The notes beneath the pieces were generated by a model. That model ran no database searches. It was not told the origin of the DNA and was given only the letters and a program-made list of their open reading frames with translations. A DNA stretch of 48,343 bases from Bacillota bacterium (GTDB lineage Bacteria; Bacillota; Clostridia; Saccharofermentanales; Fastidiosipilaceae). The stretch covers positions 1-48,343 of the forward strand of contig JASGUU010000049.1 in NCBI GenBank assembly GCA_030057555.1, in the 5' to 3' direction. Below are positions 40,501 through 48,233 of the stretch, piece by piece. The position numbers and the translations under genes were made by a program. Every line of letters starts with the position of its first letter. Position 1 is the stretch's first letter.

Positions 40501-40862
40501 AACTCATCATGAGCCTGATTGACTGCAGATGTTATGTCGTTTCGCTGTGGCCAGAGTGTCCGCAGACCGCCTGTCCAGTGTGATTGCCGGAGGGGATCTG
40601 CGACGACAGCAGTTAAAAGGAGGAGGAAGACTGAAAGATGTGTGCGGTCATGGTCTCAATTCAGGCGGATTTGCGAATCAGATGCGCAGCCGCCATTCGA
40701 TGCGTGAGTGTACGCGCAATCGTCTGCAGGAGATTCTTGACGACTTCCTGCCTTCCTGTGCCAGCTTTCCCCTTTTCCCGGCCGCTTTCGTGCTCTCTAT
40801 GCATATTTCGACAGGCAGGAGAAATAAAATGCCTTCGAATAATTGAATTTCAGATAACAAAA

Positions 40863-40898
40863 TGTCCGAAAACCCTTTTTCTTCAGGGTTTTCGGACA
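40863..40898 (-). terminator. tRNA-type terminator adjoining the left att core
   Basis: A perfect 13-bp stem, TGTCCGAAAACCC (40863-40875) with GGGTTTTCGGACA (40886-40898), and on the minus strand TTTTGTT follows. It stands 4 bases from the att core, where the terminator of a minus-strand tRNA would be before prophage insertion. Confidence 0.75.
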
Positions 40899-40902
40899 AA
40901 TT

Positions 40903-40919
40903 GTGGCGGAGAAGGAGGG
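40903..40919. other. att core, second copy
   Basis: GTGGCGGAGAAGGAGGG, identical to 23057-23073. No tRNA body follows here; instead phage DNA with the integrase gene begins. This is a hybrid att site (bacterial left arm, phage right arm). Confidence 0.8.
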
Positions 40920-40993
40920 TCACATCCGGGAAACGCCTGTAATGACTGCGGCAGCGTGGTTACGGGAGTTCTGCCTTTCCACAGCACCGTCGT

Positions 40994-42187
40994 TTATACC
41001 GTCATTGCGTCAAGGATGCGCTCAAAAACGCTGTTTATGGCCTCTGCTTCAGCGAGTGCCTTTGCGTCTCTCTTTCGTTGATCTTCCGGAAGCAGATCGA
41101 TCTCATGATTGTATGTCCGGTCTGTTGACATTTGTTCCGTGTGTCCGACCAGTAGTTTGATGTCCTCTTCCGAGACGCCGGCAAGTTGCCTGCCGTAGCT
41201 CACGAAAGTATGCCGCAGATGATGAAGCGTCACAGTTATGCCATGCGCAGACGCGAAGAAGCGCCAGGCATCGCTCAGGCGTCGAGGCTTGAGCAGCCCT
41301 CCATCCGCGTCCGGGAATAAGTAAACAGGCTTACTTACACGGCCTGTATCCTTGGCACGTGCGATGTGAGCGTCTAGCTCTATCTGGGCAAGTCTCCCGA
41401 GTGTGATAACGCGCCCTTTATGGATGGACTTCCCGTCAGTCACGTCCAGATCATGACTGATGGACTCGTTAATAATGATCTGCCCAGGACTGCTCTCAGT
41501 CGGTGGGCGATAGTCGCGGCTGGCCTTGAGTGCGCAGAATTCGCCGCGGCGAATTCCGGTTAAGGCGATGAAGCGGAAGCAATGGATATACCAGCTTGCA
41601 TCATCGGTCTCCGGTGAAAGCAAAAGGGCTAGCTGCGAAGGCTGGAGGATCTGAGCTTTCTTGGGCGGTGTGCGGACTGGGTAATCGAAGTAGATCGGGA
41701 CATCGATATCTGCGATCCATCCGCGCCCGGCAGCGAACTTGCAGAATCCCCGGATTGTGGTGGCGATGCCCTCAAGTGTCTCGCGCGATGCACCATGCCC
41801 AGTCTTCTTCTTTATCCTGACGTTCGCCTGGTCAATGATGCGCTGCCAGTCTGCCTTTGTGATCTCCGACAGCTTCTTGTTCTTCAGCGGTCGGAGCAGG
41901 TGTGCGGCGCCTCGGGTACGGAGTCCCTTCCAACTTGTTACTTTGTTTTTTATGCGGTACCAGTCCAGGTACTCCTGCCAAGCATCAGAAAAGAAGATCC
42001 CTTCGGGCTGATCGACGCTTTCAATCCATTCAAGATACTTCTGCCGGCATTCCGCAGGGCCGCGCTTCCCTGATGCGATTTTGGAATAGAACGTTTTCCG
42101 CTTGCCCTTATACCTTGCGTCCATCTTCCAATACTGGCGGTTCTCATCCCAGCGCGGTGTTGGCATGTCAGCCGCGCGCCTAGCCAT
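40994..42187 (-). CDS. int: Phage tyrosine integrase
   Basis: A 397-residue tyrosine recombinase. An N-terminal AP2-like arm-binding part (RWDENRQYWKMDARYKGKRKTF) is followed by a SAM-like core-binding domain (about 63-165). The catalytic domain has R213 (TGIRRGE), K about 258, H322 and R325 (HHLRHTF), H349 (VGHT) and Y359 (DRTYNH). All key residues are present. It is transcribed toward the att core 75 bases away and overlaps the ImmA-like gene by 8 bases. The target is the tRNA-Ser 3' end. Confidence 0.95.
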   Translation of the reverse strand: MARRAADMPTPRWDENRQYWKMDARYKGKRKTFYSKIASGKRGPAECRQKYLEWIESVDQPEGIFFSDAWQEYLDWYRIKNKVTSWKGLRTRGAAHLLRPLKNKKLSEITKADWQRIIDQANVRIKKKTGHGASRETLEGIATTIRGFCKFAAGRGWIADIDVPIYFDYPVRTPPKKAQILQPSQLALLLSPETDDASWYIHCFRFIALTGIRRGEFCALKASRDYRPPTESSPGQIIINESISHDLDVTDGKSIHKGRVITLGRLAQIELDAHIARAKDTGRVSKPVYLFPDADGGLLKPRRLSDAWRFFASAHGITVTLHHLRHTFVSYGRQLAGVSEEDIKLLVGHTEQMSTDRTYNHEIDLLPEDQRKRDAKALAEAEAINSVFERILDAMTV

Positions 42188-42569
42188 AGAATCCCCAACG
42201 CTTCACGGCAGCCTCCATGAAGTGGACCGGTACATCGAAGTGCTCTGCGACATCTGCAACACTCAGGCCCTGGCAAAAGAGCTGAACGGCCTTGTGCCAG
42301 TCAAGCAGCAGCTCCATTGCGACCTTCATCGCACGGCCTTCCGTCCATCGGATGTTGCTGGGATTTTTTGAACGGACAGTATCACCGCCTCCGGTCATGT
42401 AATGCCCGATCTCCTCTGCAAGGACACAGCGCATCTCCCTGTTCGACAGGGAAGGGTCCAGGAAGATCGTTCGATCTGCGAGTATCCCGCTGACCGATTG
42501 CAGAGGAGTCTCCACAACCTTCAGGCCTTTTTCCTCCGCAAGCATGATTAGCTCGTCCAACGTCTTCAT
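42180..42569 (-). CDS. ImmA/IrrE-like protein (anti-repressor peptidase)
   Basis: A 129-residue protein of the ImmA group, with VLAEEIGHYMTG (about 49-60), where the first zinc histidine of HExxH is Glu; this E-variant is seen in other phage ImmA-like proteins. ImmA proteins cleave or inactivate the phage repressor after DNA damage. It lies in one transcript with the integrase (8-base overlap), with AGGAGG before its ATG and a LexA-box-like site upstream. The likely target is the repressor at 43522. Catalysis is uncertain because of the changed ligand. Confidence 0.8.
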   Translation of the reverse strand: MKTLDELIMLAEEKGLKVVETPLQSVSGILADRTIFLDPSLSNREMRCVLAEEIGHYMTGGGDTVRSKNPSNIRWTEGRAMKVAMELLLDWHKAVQLFCQGLSVADVAEHFDVPVHFMEAAVKRWGFYG

Positions 42570-42584
42570 TTTTACCTCCTAAAA

Positions 42585-42598
42585 GGAAAATATGTTCG
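42585..42598 (-). promoter_or_regulatory. LexA(DinR)-box-like site and -10 before immA-int
   Basis: On the minus strand CGAACATATTTTCC matches the Gram-positive LexA consensus CGAACRNRYGTTYC at 13 of 14 positions (T replaces the G). A TATAAT -10 lies just upstream (42604-42599), and AGGAGG follows at 42581-42576. A LexA site here would tie immA and int to the SOS response. Confidence 0.5.
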
Positions 42599-42604
42599 AT
42601 TATA

Positions 42605-42637
42605 AGCCAAAAGAGGCGGCTCCGGAGAGCCGCTCTT
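42605..42637 (-). terminator. Terminator of the phage lipoprotein gene
   Basis: On the minus strand AAGAGCGGCTC pairs with GAGCCG-C-CTCTT around TCCG, followed by TTGGCTTA. It separates the lipoprotein transcript from the immA-int unit. Confidence 0.65.
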
Positions 42638-42660
42638 AGTCTCTCAGCAGTAGGCGAAGT

Positions 42661-43512
42661 TCACTCGACTATGTAGGGAATCGACGCTTTGTTGCGATGG
42701 GAATCAAATACAGTTACTGTTCCTGTCCCTGTTTTGGTGCTTCCGCCAACCCTCCAAGACCATGAAACTGTGCCTGAATCATCTGCAACCTGTGCATCAA
42801 GGCCATCAGCCTCTAGCGAATTGCCGGACGGAGACATTACATTGATGGAATACCGTTCACCTGGGACACCAATTATTGTGACTGTCGCAGTCATGTTCCT
42901 AGATGTCCGAACTTCCGTCGACGAAAAAGAGAACATAGGGAATGGTTCTGTTGATGGTTCTGTAACAGTGATTTCTGTAGTTGGTGTGATCACAGATGAT
43001 TGTTCTGTAGTTGAAGGCGTCGCGGAAGTCAGCGCTGGCGTCCTCTCGCCTATCGCTGTTTCATAAGTGTCATCTTTGAGGATGTATGCGACCTCCTCTT
43101 TCTGAACAATACCTTCATAATCAATCTTTCCGTACGAGCCTATCTCGATCATGCTTCCAGGAAAGCTCAAACCATATCCATTAGATATCGTGATAGTGAA
43201 CCATTTGTGCCCAGAACCTTTGATCACTCTTTTAGCATAGTCCGCCAGCATTTCAGGAGTAGTTCTCTCAAAGTCGAGAGGGCTGATATAGATATAGCCT
43301 CGTGTGCCAATTACTTCACCGAGACCGTTTTTGACATCACGTTGGCGAACAGAGTAGAAGTCGAGGGGATTGCGTGGCGCTTTGGTCGTAGTGGCTTTTA
43401 CTGTTGTTTGTCCTACAGCTGGATCGTCTCTATTAATTGTGGTTGCAGCATCTGTGCACCCAGTTACTGCCAGTATTACCAATATGATGATTAGCGCTTT
43501 CAGTCTTTTCAT
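42661..43512 (-). CDS. Prophage lipoprotein (lysogenic conversion candidate)
   Basis: A 283-residue protein with a signal peptide and lipobox LAVTGC (C19). A Thr-rich linker follows (about 22-48), then a domain to about 155 (GYIYISPLDFERTTPEMLADY), a Ser/Thr/Pro-rich spacer (about 160-190) and a C-terminal Ig-like beta domain (about 195-283, NMTATVTIIGVPGERYSINV). It lies between repressor and immA, a usual place for genes expressed in the lysogen. It is more AT-rich than phage core genes. Surface lipoproteins at this spot often block superinfection; that role is inferred. Confidence 0.7.
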   Translation of the reverse strand: MKRLKALIIILVILAVTGCTDAATTINRDDPAVGQTTVKATTTKAPRNPLDFYSVRQRDVKNGLGEVIGTRGYIYISPLDFERTTPEMLADYAKRVIKGSGHKWFTITISNGYGLSFPGSMIEIGSYGKIDYEGIVQKEEVAYILKDDTYETAIGERTPALTSATPSTTEQSSVITPTTEITVTEPSTEPFPMFSFSSTEVRTSRNMTATVTIIGVPGERYSINVMSPSGNSLEADGLDAQVADDSGTVSWSWRVGGSTKTGTGTVTVFDSHRNKASIPYIVE

Positions 43513-43521
43513 TCTCTCTCC

Positions 43522-43872
43522 CTAAAGATCTAAAATTTTCCTCTTTGCCGCGGCGAATTCGGTGTCGGTAAGAAGCCCCTCGCGGTGCATATCGACAATG
43601 ACCTGAAGTCGTTTGACCAGATCAATATCCTCTTGAGCGACTTCTGTGACACCGTCGCGACGGTGAGCGTGGAATTCCGTGGGTTCTTGCAAGCCGAGGA
43701 GCTGGTCGGCAGTGACATTGAAGAGCTCGCAAATGGCGGGCAAGAATTCACTGCCAATGGGATATTGGTCGTTCTCCCAACTGGAGATAGTAGCCTGCGA
43801 CACACCGACCCTATTCGCTAGTTCGGCTTGCTTCATGCCTGCTTCGAGCCGAAGTCGGCGCAATTCACTCAT
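43522..43872 (-). CDS. Phage repressor: XRE helix-turn-helix with SHOCT tail
   Basis: A 116-residue regulator. The helix-turn-helix (about 3-55) reads LRRLRLEAGMKQAELANRVG, then SQATISSWENDQYP. The C-terminus (DLVKRLQVIVDMHREGLLTDTEF, about 83-110) is a SHOCT domain, an oligomerisation motif. There is no LexA-type self-cleaving domain, which fits control through the ImmA-like protein. ATG 43872 with AGGAGAG is preferred over upstream in-frame ATGs. It diverges from the Cro-like gene across an operator region. Confidence 0.85.
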   Translation of the reverse strand: MSELRRLRLEAGMKQAELANRVGVSQATISSWENDQYPIGSEFLPAICELFNVTADQLLGLQEPTEFHAHRRDGVTEVAQEDIDLVKRLQVIVDMHREGLLTDTEFAAAKRKILDL

Positions 43873-43941
43873 GCGTCTCTCCTGTTTCATATCGTAATAG
43901 TAATACGGCAAAGCCAACAAAGCCACATGTAAAGAAAATCC

Positions 43942-43979
43942 AATACGGTATTGACTATTTAATAATGCCCCTGTATGAT
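43942..43979 (+). promoter_or_regulatory. Early rightward promoter with operator palindrome
   Basis: -35 TTGACT (43951-43956), a 17-base spacer and -10 TATGAT (43974-43979). The palindrome AATACGGTATT (43942-43952) overlaps the -35, and a half site AATACGG lies at 43902-43908 near the repressor start. This is the expected lysis/lysogeny switch operator. Confidence 0.75.
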
Positions 43980-44018
43980 ATCAGCAAACCTATATCAGAA
44001 TAGGCAGGAGGTGTCACA

Positions 44019-44234
44019 GTGCTGGAGTTCAAAATACTTCGCATTCGATCTGGTCTTAAGCAAGCTGAATTAGCCAAGCGCGCTAGCGTATCGCAGTCCA
44101 TGATTTCTGCGTATGAGCGCGGAGAGGCAATGCCAGGCATGGCAGTCCTTAGTCGACTGGCAAGCGCTCTCGGTACATCTGTGGATGAAGTCATCCGTAG
44201 TCTTACGCCATCCTCAGGCGGAGATGCGGCATGA
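44019..44234 (+). CDS. Cro-like XRE regulator
   Basis: A 71-residue helix-turn-helix protein (ILRIRSGLKQAELAKRASVSQSMISAYERGE, about 5-36), the usual size for Cro. The start is GTG 44019 with CAGGAGGTG just before it. It is the first gene under the rightward early promoter and probably competes with the repressor for AATACGGTATT. It overlaps the next gene by 4 bases. Confidence 0.83.
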   Translation: MLEFKILRIRSGLKQAELAKRASVSQSMISAYERGEAMPGMAVLSRLASALGTSVDEVIRSLTPSSGGDAA

Positions 44235-44476
44235 AAATTCCACGGATCGCCAAGCGTTACTACCGCGAACTGCGCGGCGAGATGGCTCTGCGAGGACTGC
44301 GCCAAACAGACATCGCAAAAGCCATAGGCCGGTCGCCGAACTACGTCGACAGGATCATGGCGGGTCATGGAAGCTTTCTCGTTCAAGAAGCCGTCGAGAT
44401 CCTTCAGTTCCTCGAGCTGGATGAATGTGAGTTTGTGCGGCTGTTTGTCCGCGACATCGACAGCGCAGCCGCCTAA
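44231..44476 (+). CDS. Small helix-turn-helix protein
   Basis: An 81-residue protein with a Cro/C1-like fold: YRELRGEMALRGLRQTDIAKAIG, then RSPNYVDRIMAGHGSFLVQEAVEIL. It overlaps the Cro-like gene (ATGA) and so is co-expressed early. It could be a second early regulator (antirepressor or CII-like). The specific role is unknown. Confidence 0.72.
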   Translation: MKIPRIAKRYYRELRGEMALRGLRQTDIAKAIGRSPNYVDRIMAGHGSFLVQEAVEILQFLELDECEFVRLFVRDIDSAAA

Positions 44477-44494
44477 TTCAATTGTCAAGGTTCT

Positions 44495-44519
44495 ACACCG
44501 TCACTGTACCGTCACCGTC
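44495..44519. repeat. ACCGTCA repeats upstream of an early gene
   Basis: CACCGTCA, TACCGTCA and CACCGTC follow in 25 bases just before the ribosome binding site of the gene at 44539. They match the repeats near both att sites, supporting common recognition by one phage protein. Confidence 0.5.
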
Positions 44520-44538
44520 TGAAGGAGACCACCAGAGA

Positions 44539-45006
44539 ATGAACACCGTTAAGGAGCAGAACATCTACCGCCGAGCGAGGAAAGCCGCAGCAGAACGAGA
44601 TGAGCGGCTCGCATCGATCTGGAGCGCAGCTGATGTTGTCGGCTGCCATGAGCGGACGCTCGGCGATTACGAAACGTGGGTCAATCGTCCACCTGTAGAG
44701 ACAGTTGTCAGGCTTGCAGAAGTCTACGGAGCACCTGAGCTCCTGCCGCAGTACTGCGCAGAAGAATGCCCGATTGGCCGTGCCCGCGGCCTGAAATCAG
44801 TCGTTGGTCTGGACGTATGCCAGACCGCATTGCAAGCACTTCACACGCTCCAGAGCGCTGAAGACATGGGGAAATCACTTCTCGCGGTCGTCCATGACGG
44901 TCGCATTGATGAGCACGAAGAAGAGACGATCAAAGAGATCGTGGGCTGGATCGACCACCTGGCCAGTATTGGAGAGGAGCTGAAGAGGTCGCTCAGAAGC
45001 AAATAA
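44539..45006 (+). CDS. HTH-like early phage protein
   Basis: A 155-residue protein. The N-terminal part reads RLASIWSAADVVGCHERTLGDYETWVNRPP, with a helix-turn-helix-like pattern, then ETVVRLAEVYGAPELLPQYC as in phage XRE proteins. The C-terminus (about 88-155) is a long helical segment. ATG 44539 has AAGGAG 12 bases ahead; an in-frame ATG at 44482 would lie upstream of the ACCGTCA repeats and lacks a site. A regulatory function is likely; the target is unknown. Confidence 0.65.
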   Translation: MNTVKEQNIYRRARKAAAERDERLASIWSAADVVGCHERTLGDYETWVNRPPVETVVRLAEVYGAPELLPQYCAEECPIGRARGLKSVVGLDVCQTALQALHTLQSAEDMGKSLLAVVHDGRIDEHEEETIKEIVGWIDHLASIGEELKRSLRSK

Positions 45007-45055
45007 GAAGGACCGCCCAACGCCCGGACGGCCCAGCGATAGAAAGGATCTTCGC

Positions 45056-45268
45056 ATGGATAAGTATATCAGCATTCTGGTCGCTATGTCCACGCTCCTC
45101 GGTTCCCTGATAGGTGCCGGAGGCACGGTCATTTACTTCCAGATCCGTGAACTGAGGCGTCTGCGTGACGCACAGGAACACGCGCGTCAGCAGGAGCGCT
45201 ACGCAGCGCTCCGCAGGGACATCAGAAGAAACATCAGAGTTATTGGAGGTTCTAAGCCATGCGCCTGA
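45056..45268 (+). CDS. Small single-pass membrane protein
   Basis: A 70-residue protein with one N-terminal membrane helix (ISILVAMSTLLGSLIGAGGTVIYF, about 5-28) and an Arg-rich, helical cytoplasmic tail. AAAGGA precedes the ATG. It overlaps the Rad50-like gene by 10 bases. Small early membrane proteins in phages often affect superinfection or replication anchoring; no family is recognised. Confidence 0.55.
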   Translation: MDKYISILVAMSTLLGSLIGAGGTVIYFQIRELRRLRDAQEHARQQERYAALRRDIRRNIRVIGGSKPCA

Positions 45269-47235
45269 TCACGATCAAGCTGGAGAACTTCCAGCGTTTC
45301 CAGAAGCTCGATGTCCGGCTGGATGGGCGCGATGCCGCCATCATCGGCCAGAACGAAACAGGGAAGAGCACCATCGCGAACGCGATCACTTGGGTGCTCA
45401 CTGACAAGCCCTATACCGACGAGCCGGGTTATACGCCCAAGAGCATCAAGGGCAAGGATTTTGCCCACAACCTCGACCACAGCGCGACGCTTATCTACGA
45501 GCTCGAGAACGGAAGGCAGATCGAGCTGAAGAAGACACTCCGCGAAACGTGGACAAAGAAGCGCGGATCAACGACGGCTGAGATGACTGGCCACACAACA
45601 TCCTACTGGATCGATGACCTGCCTCTTGCGATGAAAGACTACAACAGTCGCATCGCGGAACTGTTTGGAGACTCTGAAACGATCCAGCTGCTGACACGGC
45701 CAGATTTCTTCTCATCCGCAATGCCCTGGGCAAAGCGCAGGCATCTGCTCCTGGACATCTGTGGTGACATCTCTGATGAAGATGTGGTCCGTTCGGACAA
45801 GGATCTGCAGCCGCTCCTGGAACTCATTGCAGATCGCACGATTGATGAGATCTCTCAGATCGCCAGGCAGCGCGCGAAAAAATGCAACGATGAGCTGCAG
45901 CTGCTCCCGGCACGCATCGATGAGGCACTGCGCTCAATTCCGGCGGATCTTCCGGATGAGGAAGACCTCGAGGAGAGGATCCGTAAGGCCGTTTCCGCGC
46001 TCAAATCAATGCGCCAGGAGCTCGCAGGACTGTCCACCACAGCCGGCGCGAGCGATGAGCTCATGGGACAACTGAAAGCCGCCAGACGCGCCTACAGCGA
46101 CGCCAGGGAGCAGCACGAAAGCGCTGAACGCAAAGCGAAGCTTGACCACAAAGCGCGGAGACGCGAACTCGAGGACGTGATTGACGAGATCAAAGCACGA
46201 CTCCGTCGCGAGAAATGGTCGTTCGAGCAGACAACCACTGAGCGGGATAACATCGCTGCGCGACGTCAGAAACTGGTCGAAGAGATCGAAGCTCTGGTTG
46301 CTTCCAGGTACACCGGAGAAACGGTCTGCCCGGTCTGTAAGCAGGATCTCCCCGCGGATCAGGTGGAGGCCTCCATCGCTGCCTGGAATGAGCAGCGCGC
46401 AAAGAAAATCGAACGCCTGACGGAAGAGGGCAAGCAGCGCTACAGCGCTGCAGCGATCCGGGAGCTTCAGGCAAAGATCGATGAGATTGCTGAAGCTATC
46501 AACGCTCTCAAGCGAGAGCTAACTGAGGCTGAGATGAGGCTGAGTGAGCATCTGGATGAACGGGTTGAGACAGTGCCGTTCGAGCTCACACCTGAAGAGA
46601 CGCCGCTGCGCGAAAGCGTAGAGCGCCTCGATCGTCTGGTTGAAGAAGCCAATGCGGATGATCCGGTGATCGTAGAGGCGCGCGGGACGATGGAGGAGAA
46701 GATCAGGAAGGAAGAGGAGTACCTGGGCGAACTGCAGCGTCTCCAGCAGCAGAAAGACCTCGCTGCCAGACAGAAGGATCGTGTCGCCGAACTGGAGGCC
46801 CGAGAGAAAGAGCTGGCCACCGAGTTCGAAGCACAGCAGAAGATCGTAAGGCTCTGCGAAACCTTCGTGCAGCGGAAGGCTGAACTGTTGACGGACAGCA
46901 TCAACAGTCGATTCAAGCACCTTCGCTTCCGCCTGTTCGTTGAACAGATCAATGGCGGCCTGAAGGAAGACTGCGAAGTCCTGATCCCGTCCGAGACGGG
47001 AAACCTTGTTCCTTACAAGTCCGCCAACACGGGCGGACGCATCCTCGCCGGCGTCGAGATCATCGGTGTCCTGGGTGAGTTCTTTGATTGCCATCTACCG
47101 ATCGTGATCGACAACGCCGAATCCGTCACAAATCCTATCCGCACTTCCGCCCAGGTGATCCGCCTCATTGCAAGGCCGGACACGCCTGAGCTGATCATTG
47201 AGCTCGATGAAAGCAGAGAAAGCGAGGCTGCATAA
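45259..47235 (+). CDS. Rad50/SMC-like AAA ATPase (phage recombination)
   Basis: A 658-residue ATPase with Walker A GQNETGKST at 30-38, two long coiled-coil arms (about 190-330 and 375-545) around a zinc-hook-like CPVCKQD at 357-363, and a Walker B region PIVIDNAE at about 612-619. The pattern is that of Rad50/SbcC, shortened as in phage versions. It starts after TTGGAGG at 45242-45248 and abuts recT. With RecT and the downstream MBL hydrolase it probably forms a phage recombination/end-processing module. Confidence 0.9.
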   Translation: MRLITIKLENFQRFQKLDVRLDGRDAAIIGQNETGKSTIANAITWVLTDKPYTDEPGYTPKSIKGKDFAHNLDHSATLIYELENGRQIELKKTLRETWTKKRGSTTAEMTGHTTSYWIDDLPLAMKDYNSRIAELFGDSETIQLLTRPDFFSSAMPWAKRRHLLLDICGDISDEDVVRSDKDLQPLLELIADRTIDEISQIARQRAKKCNDELQLLPARIDEALRSIPADLPDEEDLEERIRKAVSALKSMRQELAGLSTTAGASDELMGQLKAARRAYSDAREQHESAERKAKLDHKARRRELEDVIDEIKARLRREKWSFEQTTTERDNIAARRQKLVEEIEALVASRYTGETVCPVCKQDLPADQVEASIAAWNEQRAKKIERLTEEGKQRYSAAAIRELQAKIDEIAEAINALKRELTEAEMRLSEHLDERVETVPFELTPEETPLRESVERLDRLVEEANADDPVIVEARGTMEEKIRKEEEYLGELQRLQQQKDLAARQKDRVAELEAREKELATEFEAQQKIVRLCETFVQRKAELLTDSINSRFKHLRFRLFVEQINGGLKEDCEVLIPSETGNLVPYKSANTGGRILAGVEIIGVLGEFFDCHLPIVIDNAESVTNPIRTSAQVIRLIARPDTPELIIELDESRESEAA

Positions 47236-48231
47236 ATGGCTGTTCAGAACCTGAATCAGAGCCATACGGCTCAGCCCAGCCGTCTGAATCGCATGGCGAC
47301 CCAGATCGCCGAGACCGTCATGAAGGGCATCGATGTCAATAACGGAGTTGTCTCCGCCGGCGAGGCGAAGCGGCTCGCCCTGAACCTCTTTGTCCGAGCG
47401 AATGCCGCCCTCGAAGAGTCAAAGATCGTTCTGGATGGCGGAAGGCCGGCAGGTTGGGGGGATGTCGACGCGCCGAAGTTTGTCATGGACGCGATGAAGA
47501 TTGTTAGCATCGGTCTCGACGCCGGGAACAATGAGGCGTATGCGATCCCTTACAGAAACACCAAAACCGGAAGGGTCGAGCTGCAGTGCAGTCCTTCCGC
47601 CTGGGGCCTCCGGAAGCTCGTCATCCAGCATTCCATCGGCAAGCCGATCAGCGACATCAGACCTTTCATCATCCGCGAAGGCGACAGGTTCACCGTGCGC
47701 CACACGCCGAAGGATGACATCTGGGAGCTCTCTTCCGATCCCTTTAACTCCGGTGAAATTCTTGGCTATGTGACGATCGCGCTCTATGAGGATGGAACCT
47801 CGCAGGTCATGACTCACACGCTGGATGACATCAAGAGATTGCGGGAAGCCTCGAAGTCGCCGAATTCTCCCGCGTGGACAAAGTGGGGGCCTGAGATGGC
47901 GATCGCCAAGGCCATTCGACGTCACGCGAAGCGAATCACGTGGAAGCTGCCGCAGTCCGCCCAGGATGCTTTCAATGCTCTCGAGAGCGATGAAGCAGCT
48001 GCCACGCTCGAGATCGAAGCGAACGCAGGGAGTCAGGTTGTCGACCTGACTCCCGCGCCGCGGGCGGAGATCGAGACGCCTCAGCCTTTCCGCAGGCCTG
48101 AACCCGAACTGGAGTATCTGGATGCTCAGAACGCGACTGCAGCACAAGAAGAGGTTCTCGAGCCTTCGTATGATGATGGCTTCGCAGAAGACCTGCCGTT
48201 TGACCTCGGAGCAGAAAGGTATGGGTTCTAG
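47236..48231 (+). CDS. recT: RecT-family single-strand annealing protein
   Basis: A 331-residue RecT. Family text includes NRMATQIAETVMKGIDVNNG, MKIVSIGLDAGNNEAYAIPYRNTKTGRVELQCSP split across about 86-118, and AWTKWGPEMAIAKAIRRHAKRI. It anneals single-stranded DNA during phage recombination. An acidic C-terminal tail (about 260-331) is longer than in Rac RecT and may contact SSB-like or replication proteins. It begins on the base after the ATPase stop. Confidence 0.92.
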   Translation: MAVQNLNQSHTAQPSRLNRMATQIAETVMKGIDVNNGVVSAGEAKRLALNLFVRANAALEESKIVLDGGRPAGWGDVDAPKFVMDAMKIVSIGLDAGNNEAYAIPYRNTKTGRVELQCSPSAWGLRKLVIQHSIGKPISDIRPFIIREGDRFTVRHTPKDDIWELSSDPFNSGEILGYVTIALYEDGTSQVMTHTLDDIKRLREASKSPNSPAWTKWGPEMAIAKAIRRHAKRITWKLPQSAQDAFNALESDEAAATLEIEANAGSQVVDLTPAPRAEIETPQPFRRPEPELEYLDAQNATAAQEEVLEPSYDDGFAEDLPFDLGAERYGF

Positions 48232-48233
48232 CC

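Noticed and set aside
40529-40846. 105-residue + strand gene before the left att
   Set aside because: Several overlapping frames are open here, composition is not protein-like throughout and no clear start signal fits; left unannotated.
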